From: Ktedonobacterales bacterium
GTDB lineage: Bacteria > Chloroflexota > Ktedonobacteria > Ktedonobacterales > JADMIN01
Direction of reading: 5' to 3'
Length of the DNA stretch: 5,791 nucleotides
Assembly: GCA_025450405.1 (NCBI GenBank)
Contig: JANWHL010000173.1
Span: forward strand, 1-5,791
A program made the position numbers and the translations under genes. Positions within the stretch are counted from its first letter, which is position 1, and every line of letters begins with the position of its first letter. The notes below the pieces were generated by a model, which was not told the DNA's origin, searched no databases, and saw only the letters and a list, made by a program, of their open reading frames with translations. This document shows, piece by piece, positions 1 through 5,791 of the stretch.

Positions 1-890
1 CGCACCACCGTCACTCCAGCGGGTACCGCGGGCGCTGGCTCCCCGTGCGTCGCCAGCAGTGCGACGAGCGGCGGCGCGTCGCGCAGCCCGGTGTAGGCGT
101 CAAGCAGGACATCGAAGCCCTTAAAGGTGTTGGCGCCGAAGCGGCCGACGAACTGCACATAGCCCGCGGCGTCCGGCGGCACAAATGCTGGGCGCTCCGC
201 TCCCACCGCGGCGTCCGCGATGTCGTCGGGCACAAAATAGGGGATCACCTCGATTTTGTCCTCAGGGATATGCGCTCCGACAATCGCGGCATCGCGGACC
301 GCCGAACTCCCGGCCAGATAATAGTCCACGAGCGCGTGTGTACGACTGCTGAGAGCCAGTCCGCCCGTCAGCGCGAGACTCTTCGCGAGTCCCACCTCAT
401 GGCGCGCGCACGCCACGCACTTTGCGAGCCGCGGCCCGCTACACGCCTGGCCATGATGACCATCATGATGGACATAGTGCGTCGTAGGGCAGGCCAGTCC
501 ATAGTCATGCAGCATCATCAGCAGTTTCGCCGAGCTCTTCTTCTTCAGCCCCATGAAAGAGTACACGGCCCAGCCATGCGCATGGACAATATCGGGCCGT
601 TCGCGCTCCAGCACGCGCTCTAACCCGGCCGCGAATCCTGGATCACGGACCGGGGGATGAATGGGACTCGCCGGATTGGCGAACGCGCGCGCGACAACGC
701 TGTTCCAGCCCGCGAGACGATAGATGCGGACGCCATCTTCGTCCTCAACCTCGGGGCGACCGGCAAGCCGCTGAGCCACGACGGCCACATCATAGCCGCG
801 CTCGACGAGCGCATGCGCCAGCAGTTGAATGTGCCGTTGGGCGCCTCCAATATGGGGTGGATAGAATTGATTCACCATCAGGACGCGCAT
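1..890 (-). CDS. GT4-family glycosyltransferase, N-terminal 296 residues (3' end off window)
   Basis: Retaining GT-B glycosyltransferase expected to move a sugar from a nucleotide-sugar donor to a lipid-linked glycan at the cytoplasmic membrane face. The frame is open from ATG at 890 to the left edge. The N-terminal Rossmann domain shows the acceptor-side loop FYPPHIGGAQRH (residues 9-20), RPDIVHAHG (98-106) and HDYGLACP (128-135). The second domain begins near IPYFV (216-220) and has FVGRFGANTFKGFDVLLDA (247-265), the usual GT4 'VGRL..KG.D.L..A' block. The donor-binding E-x7-E region would lie beyond the edge. A Cys/His-rich stretch holds C134, C150, C158 and C161 plus a HHDGHH run (141-146). 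The start is fixed by an AGGA Shine-Dalgarno 7 nt upstream, overlapping the flippase stop. Donor and acceptor cannot be read from sequence. Family call is firm; specificity is unknown. Confidence 0.93.
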   Translation of the reverse strand, partial: MRVLMVNQFYPPHIGGAQRHIQLLAHALVERGYDVAVVAQRLAGRPEVEDEDGVRIYRLAGWNSVVARAFANPASPIHPPVRDPGFAAGLERVLERERPDIVHAHGWAVYSFMGLKKKSSAKLLMMLHDYGLACPTTHYVHHDGHHGQACSGPRLAKCVACARHEVGLAKSLALTGGLALSSRTHALVDYYLAGSSAVRDAAIVGAHIPEDKIEVIPYFVPDDIADAAVGAERPAFVPPDAAGYVQFVGRFGANTFKGFDVLLDAYTGLRDAPPLVALLATHGEPAPAVPAGVTVV

Positions 891-897
891 GGATCTG

Positions 898-901
898 TCC
901 T
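898..901 (-). promoter_or_regulatory. Ribosome binding site AGGA for the left glycosyltransferase
   Basis: Minus-strand AGGA lies 7 nt before the ATG at 890. It shares bases with the flippase TAG stop (TAGGA), so ribosomes ending the flippase finish on top of this site. This fits translational coupling and supports the chosen start. Confidence 0.7.
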
Positions 902-2420
902 ATTCTGTCTCTGACACCGACTGAGAGATACTCGCCGCACGCGCCGATTGCCACGGTTCGCTGCCAGCGTTGGGATCGCGTTGTGGAGGCTCACGGTGTG
1001 GAGGCTCGCGCTGTGGAGGCTCACGCTGTGGAGGCTCACGCTGTGGATCAGGTCGTGGCCGACGCCGACCGTGTGGCAACCTGCCCCAAATGGAGAAGCC
1101 CGCGATGGCGCCGGTGCCCCCGAGATTCGCCAGCAGCCATGCCCACCCCGCTCCGGCGATTCCAAGCCGCGGCAGCAAGTACCAGCTCAAGGCCACCGCG
1201 ATGACCGCCATCCCGACATTCAGCGTCGCCGCGACGCGGAGGCGGAGGCGCACACGAAGGATCGAGATGTACACGCTATTCACCGCATCGGGAACCGCCG
1301 ACACGACGAGGATGATCAGCAACGGGAGCCCATGACGGGCATACTCCGGTCCAAAGACCGAGAGAATCAGCCGGCCCCCCAGCACCACACCGAGAATTGC
1401 CGGGCCCAGGAAACTGGCGATGATAATCATGCTGGACCGCGCGCCGCGACGCAAAGACTCCGACGAATGCGAGCCTTCCGCGAAGAGCGCCATGGCGACG
1501 GCGGGCGACACCATAAAGAACACGCTGCCGACCATCGCGGAGGTGTAGTAGTAGGCGTTGGCCGTCGGGGAGAGGCGCGCGGCGACGAGCACCGGCAGAA
1601 TATAGGCCGGGGCGGCGGCGCCGACATTGATCAAGTGGTGCCCGACCAGCGCGAAGCTCTGCCCGGTGAGCTGTTGGCGGACACCCTTCACCGTCAGTCC
1701 GTATCGCCGTCCATGCCGCGGAAGCAGCAGGAGGGCGCCAACGAGGACACTGACCGCCGTTGCGACATCCCACGACAGGAGCAACGCGAGCACGCTCGCA
1801 TGCCCCGCCAACGCCGGGAGGATCAGCAAGGGAATCTTCGAGATCGCAAAGACGACGTTGCGGACCAGCATCGAGTGCGCCACGCGCTCGGCCACGAAGG
1901 TCACGTCCAGCAGGGTCGAGAGCGTGAGCAATGGGACCCCGAGCACCACAGCGGTCGCGACCCTCGCATCGGTGCGCACGACGGCGAACTGGTGTGACAG
2001 GAGCGGCAAGGCCGCGACGAGCACGCAGCCCGCGAGCATGCCAAATCCCGCGCCTGAGTAGAGCACCGCGTTGACCGCGGCCAGCCAATCACCCTGGCGT
2101 TTCGCCCGCGGCAGCGCCCGCATGAGCGTCGATCCGCCCCCAATATTCGAGACGAGTGAGGCCAGCGTCATCGCCTGCAGCAGCGCGGCTGCGAGTCCGA
2201 TTGACGCCGTCGCGTACAGGTGCGCGGCAATGATCCAGTAGACATACCCGATCCCCGCGGTCACCGCGGTCGTCGCCAGGATGGACAGGCTATTCCGCAG
2301 CAATGACTGGCGGATGAGTCGAGCAATGGTCTCCGACAGCCTCCACCTTCTGAGGTCCTCGAGACCGCTCCCGACGGTCGTCCCCAACCGCGCTAGACCC
2401 AGCAACCGCGCTAGACCCAT
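900..2420 (-). CDS. Wzx-like oligosaccharide flippase (MOP/PST superfamily) with C-terminal QREPP repeat tail
   Basis: Multi-pass membrane protein of 506 residues, expected to flip lipid-linked glycan from the cytoplasmic to the outer leaflet. Hydrophobic segments fill residues about 45-446, roughly 12 helices by eye. Typical family blocks are the first-helix region ending WIIAAHLYATASIGLAAAL (about 62-80), the GGGSTLMRALPRAKR loop (about 94-108), FGPEYARHGLPLL (about 356-368) and the LLPRLGIAGAGWAWLLANL helix (about 415-433), as in polysaccharide synthesis flippases. After the last helix comes a charged, proline-rich tail of about 60 residues with QREPP-type pentapeptides (460-484), not part of the usual family. 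The frame is open further upstream to an ATG at 2531, but that extension lies inside the DUF1616-like gene. ATG at 2420 gives a 10-bp overlap with that gene and a GGGA site 9 nt upstream. The first residues, MGLARLLGLARLG, come from an 18-bp duplication. Substrate unknown. Confidence 0.9.
   Translation of the reverse strand: MGLARLLGLARLGTTVGSGLEDLRRWRLSETIARLIRQSLLRNSLSILATTAVTAGIGYVYWIIAAHLYATASIGLAAALLQAMTLASLVSNIGGGSTLMRALPRAKRQGDWLAAVNAVLYSGAGFGMLAGCVLVAALPLLSHQFAVVRTDARVATAVVLGVPLLTLSTLLDVTFVAERVAHSMLVRNVVFAISKIPLLILPALAGHASVLALLLSWDVATAVSVLVGALLLLPRHGRRYGLTVKGVRQQLTGQSFALVGHHLINVGAAAPAYILPVLVAARLSPTANAYYYTSAMVGSVFFMVSPAVAMALFAEGSHSSESLRRGARSSMIIIASFLGPAILGVVLGGRLILSVFGPEYARHGLPLLIILVVSAVPDAVNSVYISILRVRLRLRVAATLNVGMAVIAVALSWYLLPRLGIAGAGWAWLLANLGGTGAIAGFSIWGRLPHGRRRPRPDPQREPPQREPPQREPPHREPPQRDPNAGSEPWQSARAASISQSVSETE
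969..1057. repeat. 15-bp tandem repeat in the flippase 3' end
   Basis: Plus-strand unit GTGGAGGCTCACGCT occurs at 983-997, 998-1012, 1013-1027 and 1028-1042. Two copies are exact and two differ by one base. Degenerate partial units flank it on both sides (969-982, 1043-1057). Read on the minus strand it encodes successive QREPP pentapeptides, with variants HREPP and QRDPN. The 15-bp period keeps frame, so copy-number change would only lengthen or shorten the tail. Confidence 0.9.
2385..2419. repeat. 18-bp tandem duplication spanning a stop/start junction
   Basis: The 17-mer CAACCGCGCTAGACCCA occurs at 2385-2401 and again at 2403-2419, a period of 18 bp. It spans the end of the DUF1616-like gene (TAG at 2413-2411) and the start of the flippase (ATG at 2420). 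In the flippase it is read as GLARL twice (residues 2-6 and 8-12). Confidence 0.88.
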
Positions 2421-3190
2421 ACGATGACGTCCCGGTAGCTGACTGTCGGTGATGATGCCTGGTACAGAATCGCCTGGACCGGGATCGTATGCGCCCCCGA
2501 CGCGACTGGCATGGCGAAGGTGGTACGCCATGACGTTTGCGCCGGAACGGCGATCATCGACCAGGTGTGTGTCGGTTTGCCGCTGACGTCTATCACGAGC
2601 CGATAGGAGGCACTGGCCCCGGTGTGGTTGTCAATCTCCAGCTCTAACCGCTGGAGACCGCCGCTTCCCGTAGGCCGTAGCGACAACGCCACCACCTGCT
2701 CGTTTTGCTGTTGCCGCCGCGCGCTCACCGTTGAGAGCACAACCGCTCCTACCAGCACGGCACCCGCGAGGGTGACCACCGCCAGTGCGCGAACCGGCAG
2801 CCTGGCCCTCTCGGTGAATGCCTCGCGTCCTCCTGACCGCCGTGGACCACGCCGCACGTATGCCACGGCGCATGTCGTGAGCGTCACGACTCCTAACACG
2901 AGTGTCCAGCTCGTGGCGTTATAGCCGAACGGCAGGAGATTGAGTGCGAGACCGCCAAGAGCGGCGACGGCGATGCTCGTACCCAGGACGAGCATCGCGC
3001 GCAGGGCGAAGTCACGCGGGGCCGAGTCGCCCAGCGCGGCGACCAGCGCGTAGCCAGGGAGGACGAGCACCACCAGCGTCGCGAGCACCAGCGTCAGCAC
3101 GGGCACCTGCATCCCGCGCACAGCCAGGAAGCCCTGGATGAGCACGGTTGCGACGACGAGCGCCAGATCGCGCGCCTCATGACGTCCCAT
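2411..3190 (-). CDS. DUF1616-like membrane protein with external C-terminal domain
   Basis: Membrane protein of 259 residues. Four hydrophobic helices fill about residues 8-112: two tight pairs with the block LVVLVLPGYALVAAL (about 39-53) and GLALNLLPFGYNATSW (about 80-95). A basic cytoplasmic loop follows (113-133), then a fifth helix (about 134-153). The last hundred residues are soluble and beta-rich, with LQRLELEIDNHTGASASYRLVIDV (about 179-202) and a W-x-x-x-F strand pattern. The 'VLPGY' helix plus an external immunoglobulin-like tail matches my recollection of DUF1616 proteins, which lack an assigned reaction and often sit in glycan loci; no profile search was run. ATG at 3190 is chosen over the upstream ATG at 3232: GGGAG lies 6 nt before it and the overlap with the preceding gene is only 14 bp. 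The C-terminus overlaps the flippase start by 10 bp. An accessory role with the neighbouring membrane transferase is inference. Confidence 0.82.
   Translation of the reverse strand: MGRHEARDLALVVATVLIQGFLAVRGMQVPVLTLVLATLVVLVLPGYALVAALGDSAPRDFALRAMLVLGTSIAVAALGGLALNLLPFGYNATSWTLVLGVVTLTTCAVAYVRRGPRRSGGREAFTERARLPVRALAVVTLAGAVLVGAVVLSTVSARRQQQNEQVVALSLRPTGSGGLQRLELEIDNHTGASASYRLVIDVSGKPTHTWSMIAVPAQTSWRTTFAMPVASGAHTIPVQAILYQASSPTVSYRDVIVWV
2430..2433 (-). promoter_or_regulatory. Possible ribosome binding site GGGA for the flippase
   Basis: Minus-strand GGGA ends 9 nt before the ATG at 2420, inside the last codons of the DUF1616-like gene. It is weaker than the other two sites described here but lies in the right place. 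Start choice also rests on the short overlap. Confidence 0.45.
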
Positions 3191-5273
3191 CGAGCACTCC
3201 CACATCATAGATGGCGATATTGCCACTGTCATAGACGCGATTCACGCCCGGCATGACCGCAAATTTGTCCAGGGCACCGCGCGACACGGGCCGCGTATGC
3301 TGTAAGGCCCCCGGTTCGATGCCATCGAAGTTCCAGCCGAGCTCTGGCAGGCCCGCGGCGAGCCGGTCGTCGACGACGAGGTAGCGCACCCGGCCACGCG
3401 CGAGCAGCGCCCGCTCTGGCGGTCCCAGGTGGGGCGCGGTGAAGATGGGGGAGACGTCAAGGTTGGCGCTGCGATCCGTCACGACCTGCTGCCGCCCGTA
3501 CGCGCCCATGAGCACCTGGTTTGTGCGGTCGGTTGCGAGTCGGTGACCCGGCCCCAGCTCGTTGAGCATCCACGCGGCCGCGTCGATGCCCTCCGGGGTA
3601 ATCGAGCGCGCATCGGCGGCGAGCAGGTAGGGTCCAGGTGTTTGCTTCCACGTTTGTCCGGCGTCCAACACAATGCCACCGCAGAAGAGCACCATCACCA
3701 TCGTGGTGAGCACGGCGGCACGGGGGCGCGTCTGGATGGGCCGCAAGACGGCGTGGCGGCGGCCGTATGCGCGAAGGAACGCGCGCGCCGGCTGAATGCT
3801 CATGGCGAGCACATAGGCGAGCGGGACAAACGCATACCCGGTGAGACGGCCCGCCGTGTACAGGCCAGACGGCATGAAGCGCAGAGCCAGACTGATTGGG
3901 TACAGCAGAGAGGCGAGGCCGAGTGCCACGCCCAGAGGCGCGCGGCGCCAATGCCGCCAGATTGCCCACAGGCCGACACCCTGGCCGGCAAGAGCCAGCG
4001 CGGCCGCGACCAGCGAGAGGACGCGCTCCCACGCGGGGGTTCCAGTGGGCCCTTGATGGAGAAAAAGCGGACGGAGCGCACCGTGGCCGGCGACCAATCT
4101 GGAGATGTCGCTCCAGTAGTTGGTCAGGAACAGCGTAAGGTAGCCCGTTGTCGCGGCACCAGAGATGAACAACCATCCGATCGCCGCCAGCCCCATGCCG
4201 AGACCAGCTAGGCCAGGCAGGAGCCAGTCGCGGCGACGACCCTGCGGACGCAACACACGCCAACTCAGACTCCAGAGCAGCAGAAACGTCACGACCAGGA
4301 AGGAGGTGACATGGTGGGTGATGACGATCGCGATCAGCAGGCAGGACGCTATCCCCACCAGCGCGCGACGCGGTCGCTCTTGCCCAAGCGCTGTGACCAG
4401 CGTCGCGAGCGCGGCAATGGCGAGCGGAATCGCCAGCGACTCATACGCGAACTGGGTGTCAAACAGCAAGAACAACTGATTGCCGGTATAGGCAAGCGCC
4501 GCACAGGTGGCCACGTACATCGAGCCGCTGATACGTTCGAACAGCAGAAATAAGCCCAGCATGATCACGATCCGACCAACGCCGATGACGAGCAGCGCCG
4601 CATGAAACGCGCTCAGCCCCGTCGTGCTGCTGAGGGCATCGGTGACCAATTCCAGTCCGGGATAGGAGGGACTAATCGGCAGCAGGGGATTGGGGCTGAA
4701 CAGGTGATTGGTCGCGATGATGTCCTGAAGTGTCCGGTCTTGCAGGAATTCGTCATTGAACGCGAAGCCCAACGGATACTGCAGGTACCTGACCGCATAC
4801 AGCAGGATGCCCAGCAACACGAGCAGGGCAACGCGCTCACCACGTGCGGGCGAGGGCAGCAGCAGACGAAACGCGAGTGGCGCGACGACGATCAACAAGC
4901 CCGTCCAAAACAACGCATCGGCCCAGGCCGCGCCCGCGCGACCGGCGGCATCCGCCAGCGCGAGTACCAGCAGTCCACCGGCACCACTGAGGCTCAGCCA
5001 CGGAAACCATCCCCATTGCCACGAGGCATTTCTGGAGTTTACGCCTGTCTTACCACGCACAGTCGCGCGTTGCCCGCGGGCTGTGGCGCGCTTCGGCCTC
5101 TTGTCTAGACGAACCGTCGACACGGAACTGGTGCTCCTTTGCCGGGGTTGAGCCGCCTTATGTTTACGGCCGGAGGGGGCCGCCTTATGTTTACGGCGAG
5201 AGTGTGCCGCCCTGTGTTTACGGCCAGGGTGAGCATGTGTTCTCCCGTGGAGACGATCAACTGAAGATCTCAT
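3177..5273 (-). CDS. Large GT-C-like integral membrane glycosyltransferase with basic repeat N-terminus
   Basis: Protein of 698 residues, three parts. Residues 1-83 are strongly basic and hydrophilic, with three 9-residue repeats GRKHRAAHS, RRKHKAAPS, GRKHKAAQP (17-43) and more Lys/Arg up to SWQWGW. Residues about 90-535 are multi-pass membrane. After the second or third helix an external loop has FNDEFLQDRTLQDI (172-185) and SYPGLELVTDAL (203-214). An acidic pair in the first external loop (here D174-E175) is the hallmark of GT-C enzymes using polyprenyl-phosphate sugars. THH (319-321) lies in a later helix. Residues 537-698 form a soluble domain ending VYDSGNIAIYDVG, a common C-terminus in large bacterial membrane transferases. 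The frame is open upstream to an ATG at 5555, but that part overlaps the previous gene and has weak GC3. ATG at 5273 is the first after the gap and lacks a clear Shine-Dalgarno; GTG at 5312 is an alternative. Polymerase, ligase or sugar transferase are all possible. Confidence 0.82.
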   Translation of the reverse strand: MRSSVDRLHGRTHAHPGRKHRAAHSRRKHKAAPSGRKHKAAQPRQRSTSSVSTVRLDKRPKRATARGQRATVRGKTGVNSRNASWQWGWFPWLSLSGAGGLLVLALADAAGRAGAAWADALFWTGLLIVVAPLAFRLLLPSPARGERVALLVLLGILLYAVRYLQYPLGFAFNDEFLQDRTLQDIIATNHLFSPNPLLPISPSYPGLELVTDALSSTTGLSAFHAALLVIGVGRIVIMLGLFLLFERISGSMYVATCAALAYTGNQLFLLFDTQFAYESLAIPLAIAALATLVTALGQERPRRALVGIASCLLIAIVITHHVTSFLVVTFLLLWSLSWRVLRPQGRRRDWLLPGLAGLGMGLAAIGWLFISGAATTGYLTLFLTNYWSDISRLVAGHGALRPLFLHQGPTGTPAWERVLSLVAAALALAGQGVGLWAIWRHWRRAPLGVALGLASLLYPISLALRFMPSGLYTAGRLTGYAFVPLAYVLAMSIQPARAFLRAYGRRHAVLRPIQTRPRAAVLTTMVMVLFCGGIVLDAGQTWKQTPGPYLLAADARSITPEGIDAAAWMLNELGPGHRLATDRTNQVLMGAYGRQQVVTDRSANLDVSPIFTAPHLGPPERALLARGRVRYLVVDDRLAAGLPELGWNFDGIEPGALQHTRPVSRGALDKFAVMPGVNRVYDSGNIAIYDVGVLDGTS
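3197..3201 (-). promoter_or_regulatory. Ribosome binding site GGGAG for the DUF1616-like gene
   Basis: Minus-strand GGGAG lies 6 nt before the ATG at 3190, inside the last codons of the GT-C-like gene. It is the best Shine-Dalgarno in the window and decides the start over the upstream in-frame ATG at 3232. Confidence 0.75.
5145..5225. repeat. 27-bp tandem repeat encoding a basic 9-residue repeat
   Basis: The plus-strand core GCCGCCTTATGTTTACGGC is exact at 5152-5170 and 5179-5197; a third copy at 5206-5224 differs at two bases. Spacing is 27 bp throughout. On the minus strand each unit reads (G/R)RKH(K/R)AA plus two variable residues, in the N-terminal tail of the GT-C-like protein. A degenerate fourth unit (HGRTHAHP) may precede it at about 5226-5252. 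Confidence 0.9.
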
Positions 5274-5395
5274 GAGACGGCTCGTGTCGGCTTGCCGCTG
5301 TGCCGTCGCCACATCGGCGGCGTGCTCATCACGTGGCCACGCGCGACCATCGCGCTCTTGGGCAGGTCGCGCACGTACAGCATCAGCACTGGCAT
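5270..5395 (-). CDS. Possible 41-residue small ORF, or detached tail of the upstream glycosyltransferase
   Basis: ATG at 5395 opens 41 codons (MPVLMLYVRDLPKSAM to KPTRAVS) ending in a TGA that overlaps the ATG at 5273 as ATGA. The frame is the same as the upstream glycosyltransferase, whose TAG stop lies only 6 nt before this ATG. Third codon positions are G or C in 35 of 41 codons, against about half in the frame of the downstream gene over the same bases, so this frame looks the more coding. No good Shine-Dalgarno is seen (AAGG is 12 nt away). I recognise no family. It could be a coupled small gene, a glycosyltransferase tail cut off by a nonsense change or sequencing error, or simply an open stretch in GC-rich DNA. 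If it is none of these, the 128-bp gap shows no other feature. Confidence 0.35.
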   Translation of the reverse strand: MPVLMLYVRDLPKSAMVARGHVMSTPPMWRRHSGKPTRAVS

Positions 5396-5401
5396 GGTTC
5401 G

Positions 5402-5791
5402 CTATGACCTTTCGCCCGGTGCGACTGGTAGGGTGCTCAGTCCCCCTGATTGGGGGCCGTGCTCGCGGCCCCGCTCCGCGTTCCCGGCCTCCAGGGTGGC
5501 ACCATCCAAGAGCTGGCGCCAGAGTGCGCCCAACCGTGCGACGGAGGTGTCCCATGAATGCGGATCAGGGTAGCGTTCGCCACGCCGGCCGGCCACCCGC
5601 AACAGCGCGGACCGCAACGCATCCGGATCATGGGGTGGCACGAGGATCGCGCCGTCGTATCCCTCAACGGCTTCGGTGAGGCCGCCCACCCGCGTCACGA
5701 CGACAGGCAGCCCGTGGCTCATGGCGATCTGCAGCGGACCGCTCGCCGATGAGCGGTGATAGGGCAGCACCACCGCATCCGCCTCGGCAAA
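5402..5791 (-). CDS. GT4-family glycosyltransferase, C-terminal 129 residues (5' end off window)
   Basis: C-terminal half of the donor-binding domain of a GT-B glycosyltransferase; the frame is open to the right edge, so the start lies outside. The fragment begins FAEADAVVLPYHRSSASGPL, then QIAMSHGLPVVVTRVGGLTEAVEG. This is the GT4 donor-site block: the segment equivalent to E-x7-E reads SSASGPLQIAM, with Ser and Gln in place of the glutamates, as in the 'SG.L.lA...G.PVV' subset of the family. GAILVPPHDPDALRSALLRV and the closing helix SWDTSVARLGALWRQLL follow, the usual end of the fold. About 35 further residues of low-complexity tail lead to TAG at 5404-5402. An internal GTG at 5773 is not a start, since conserved sequence runs through it. 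It probably adds a sugar in the same glycan as the left-hand enzyme; specificity cannot be read. Confidence 0.92.
   Translation of the reverse strand, partial: FAEADAVVLPYHRSSASGPLQIAMSHGLPVVVTRVGGLTEAVEGYDGAILVPPHDPDALRSALLRVAGRRGERYPDPHSWDTSVARLGALWRQLLDGATLEAGNAERGREHGPQSGGLSTLPVAPGERS

Noticed and set aside
460..471. Perfect 12-bp palindrome CCATCATGATGG as a possible operator
   Set aside because: It lies inside the glycosyltransferase gene and follows from His/Asp codons (HHDGHH); nothing suggests a binding site.
45..623. 192-codon plus-strand open frame at the left edge
   Set aside because: It lies antisense to the GT4 glycosyltransferase, whose conserved motifs are intact across the whole stretch.
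948..1997. 349-codon open frame on the plus strand opposite the flippase
   Set aside because: It is antisense to a clear membrane transporter, its product is Arg/Gln/His-rich without domain features, and its start region is just the antisense reading of the 15-bp repeat (LWRLT units). Long antisense frames are expected in GC-rich DNA.
3429..4211. 260-codon plus-strand open frame opposite the GT-C-like gene
   Set aside because: Hydrophilic, Arg/Glu/Gln/His-rich mirror of a membrane protein gene, no recognisable motif and no Shine-Dalgarno; a shadow frame.
3457..4263. 268-codon minus-strand open frame within the GT-C-like gene
   Set aside because: Different frame of the same strand, Arg/Pro/Cys-rich, and fully inside a gene with continuous helices and motifs.
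5145..5225. The 27-bp repeats as a CRISPR array
   Set aside because: Repeat core of 19 bp with spacers of only 8 bp, in frame and coding for a periodic basic peptide; spacers are far too short.
5332..5341. 10-bp palindrome CGTGGCCACG in the only intergenic gap, as operator or terminator stem
   Set aside because: Short, no loop, no following T run and no -35/-10 pair nearby; chance is likely at this GC content.
5402..5555. N-terminal extension of the GT-C-like gene to the ATG at 5555
   Set aside because: It would overlap the upstream glycosyltransferase by 154 bp, is low-complexity Arg/Pro-rich sequence with no Shine-Dalgarno, and over the gap its third positions are only about half GC.

Overview
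This GC-rich bacterial window is one tightly packed block of genes, all on the minus strand, so transcription runs from the right edge to the left edge. The genes belong to cell-surface glycan assembly: exopolysaccharide, capsule or a similar glycan. High GC at third codon positions, Shine-Dalgarno sites such as GGGAG and AGGA, and stop/start overlaps point to a free-living high-GC bacterium. Chloroflexota or an actinobacterium-like lineage is my guess from the gene set (DUF1616-type protein, GT-C-like protein, MOP flippase). No rRNA or marker gene confirms this.

Layout in transcription order, right to left. (1) 5791-5402 is the C-terminal part of a GT4 glycosyltransferase whose start lies beyond the right edge. 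(2) 5401-5274 is the only real gap. It holds a 41-codon open frame (5395-5270) that is in frame with the preceding glycosyltransferase, separated from it by one amber stop, and its TGA overlaps the next ATG. (3) 5273-3177 encodes a large GT-C-like integral membrane protein of 698 residues. Its very basic N-terminal tail carries a 9-residue repeat. (4) 3190-2411 encodes a DUF1616-like membrane protein of 259 residues. (5) 2420-900 encodes a Wzx-type (MOP/PST) flippase of 506 residues with a C-terminal QREPP repeat tail. (6) 890-1 encodes the N-terminal 296 residues of a second GT4 glycosyltransferase that runs off the left edge.

Working model (inference): the two GT4 enzymes add sugars to a lipid-linked glycan on the cytoplasmic face. 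The flippase moves it across the membrane. The GT-C-like protein acts on the outer face as a lipid-linked-sugar-dependent transferase or polymerase. The DUF1616-like protein is a membrane partner with an external domain. Overlaps of 14 bp and 10 bp and a gap of 9 bp indicate translational coupling and one transcript.

The least ordinary features are three small tandem duplications inside the operon: 27 bp x3, 15 bp x4 plus degenerate ends, and 18 bp x2. The first two build charged repeat tails on two different membrane proteins, and the third sits exactly on a stop/start junction. The possible stop-truncated glycosyltransferase tail and a His/Cys-rich segment in the left-hand glycosyltransferase also stand out. 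I found no RNA genes, CRISPR array, insertion sequence, att site, terminator or convincing promoter.
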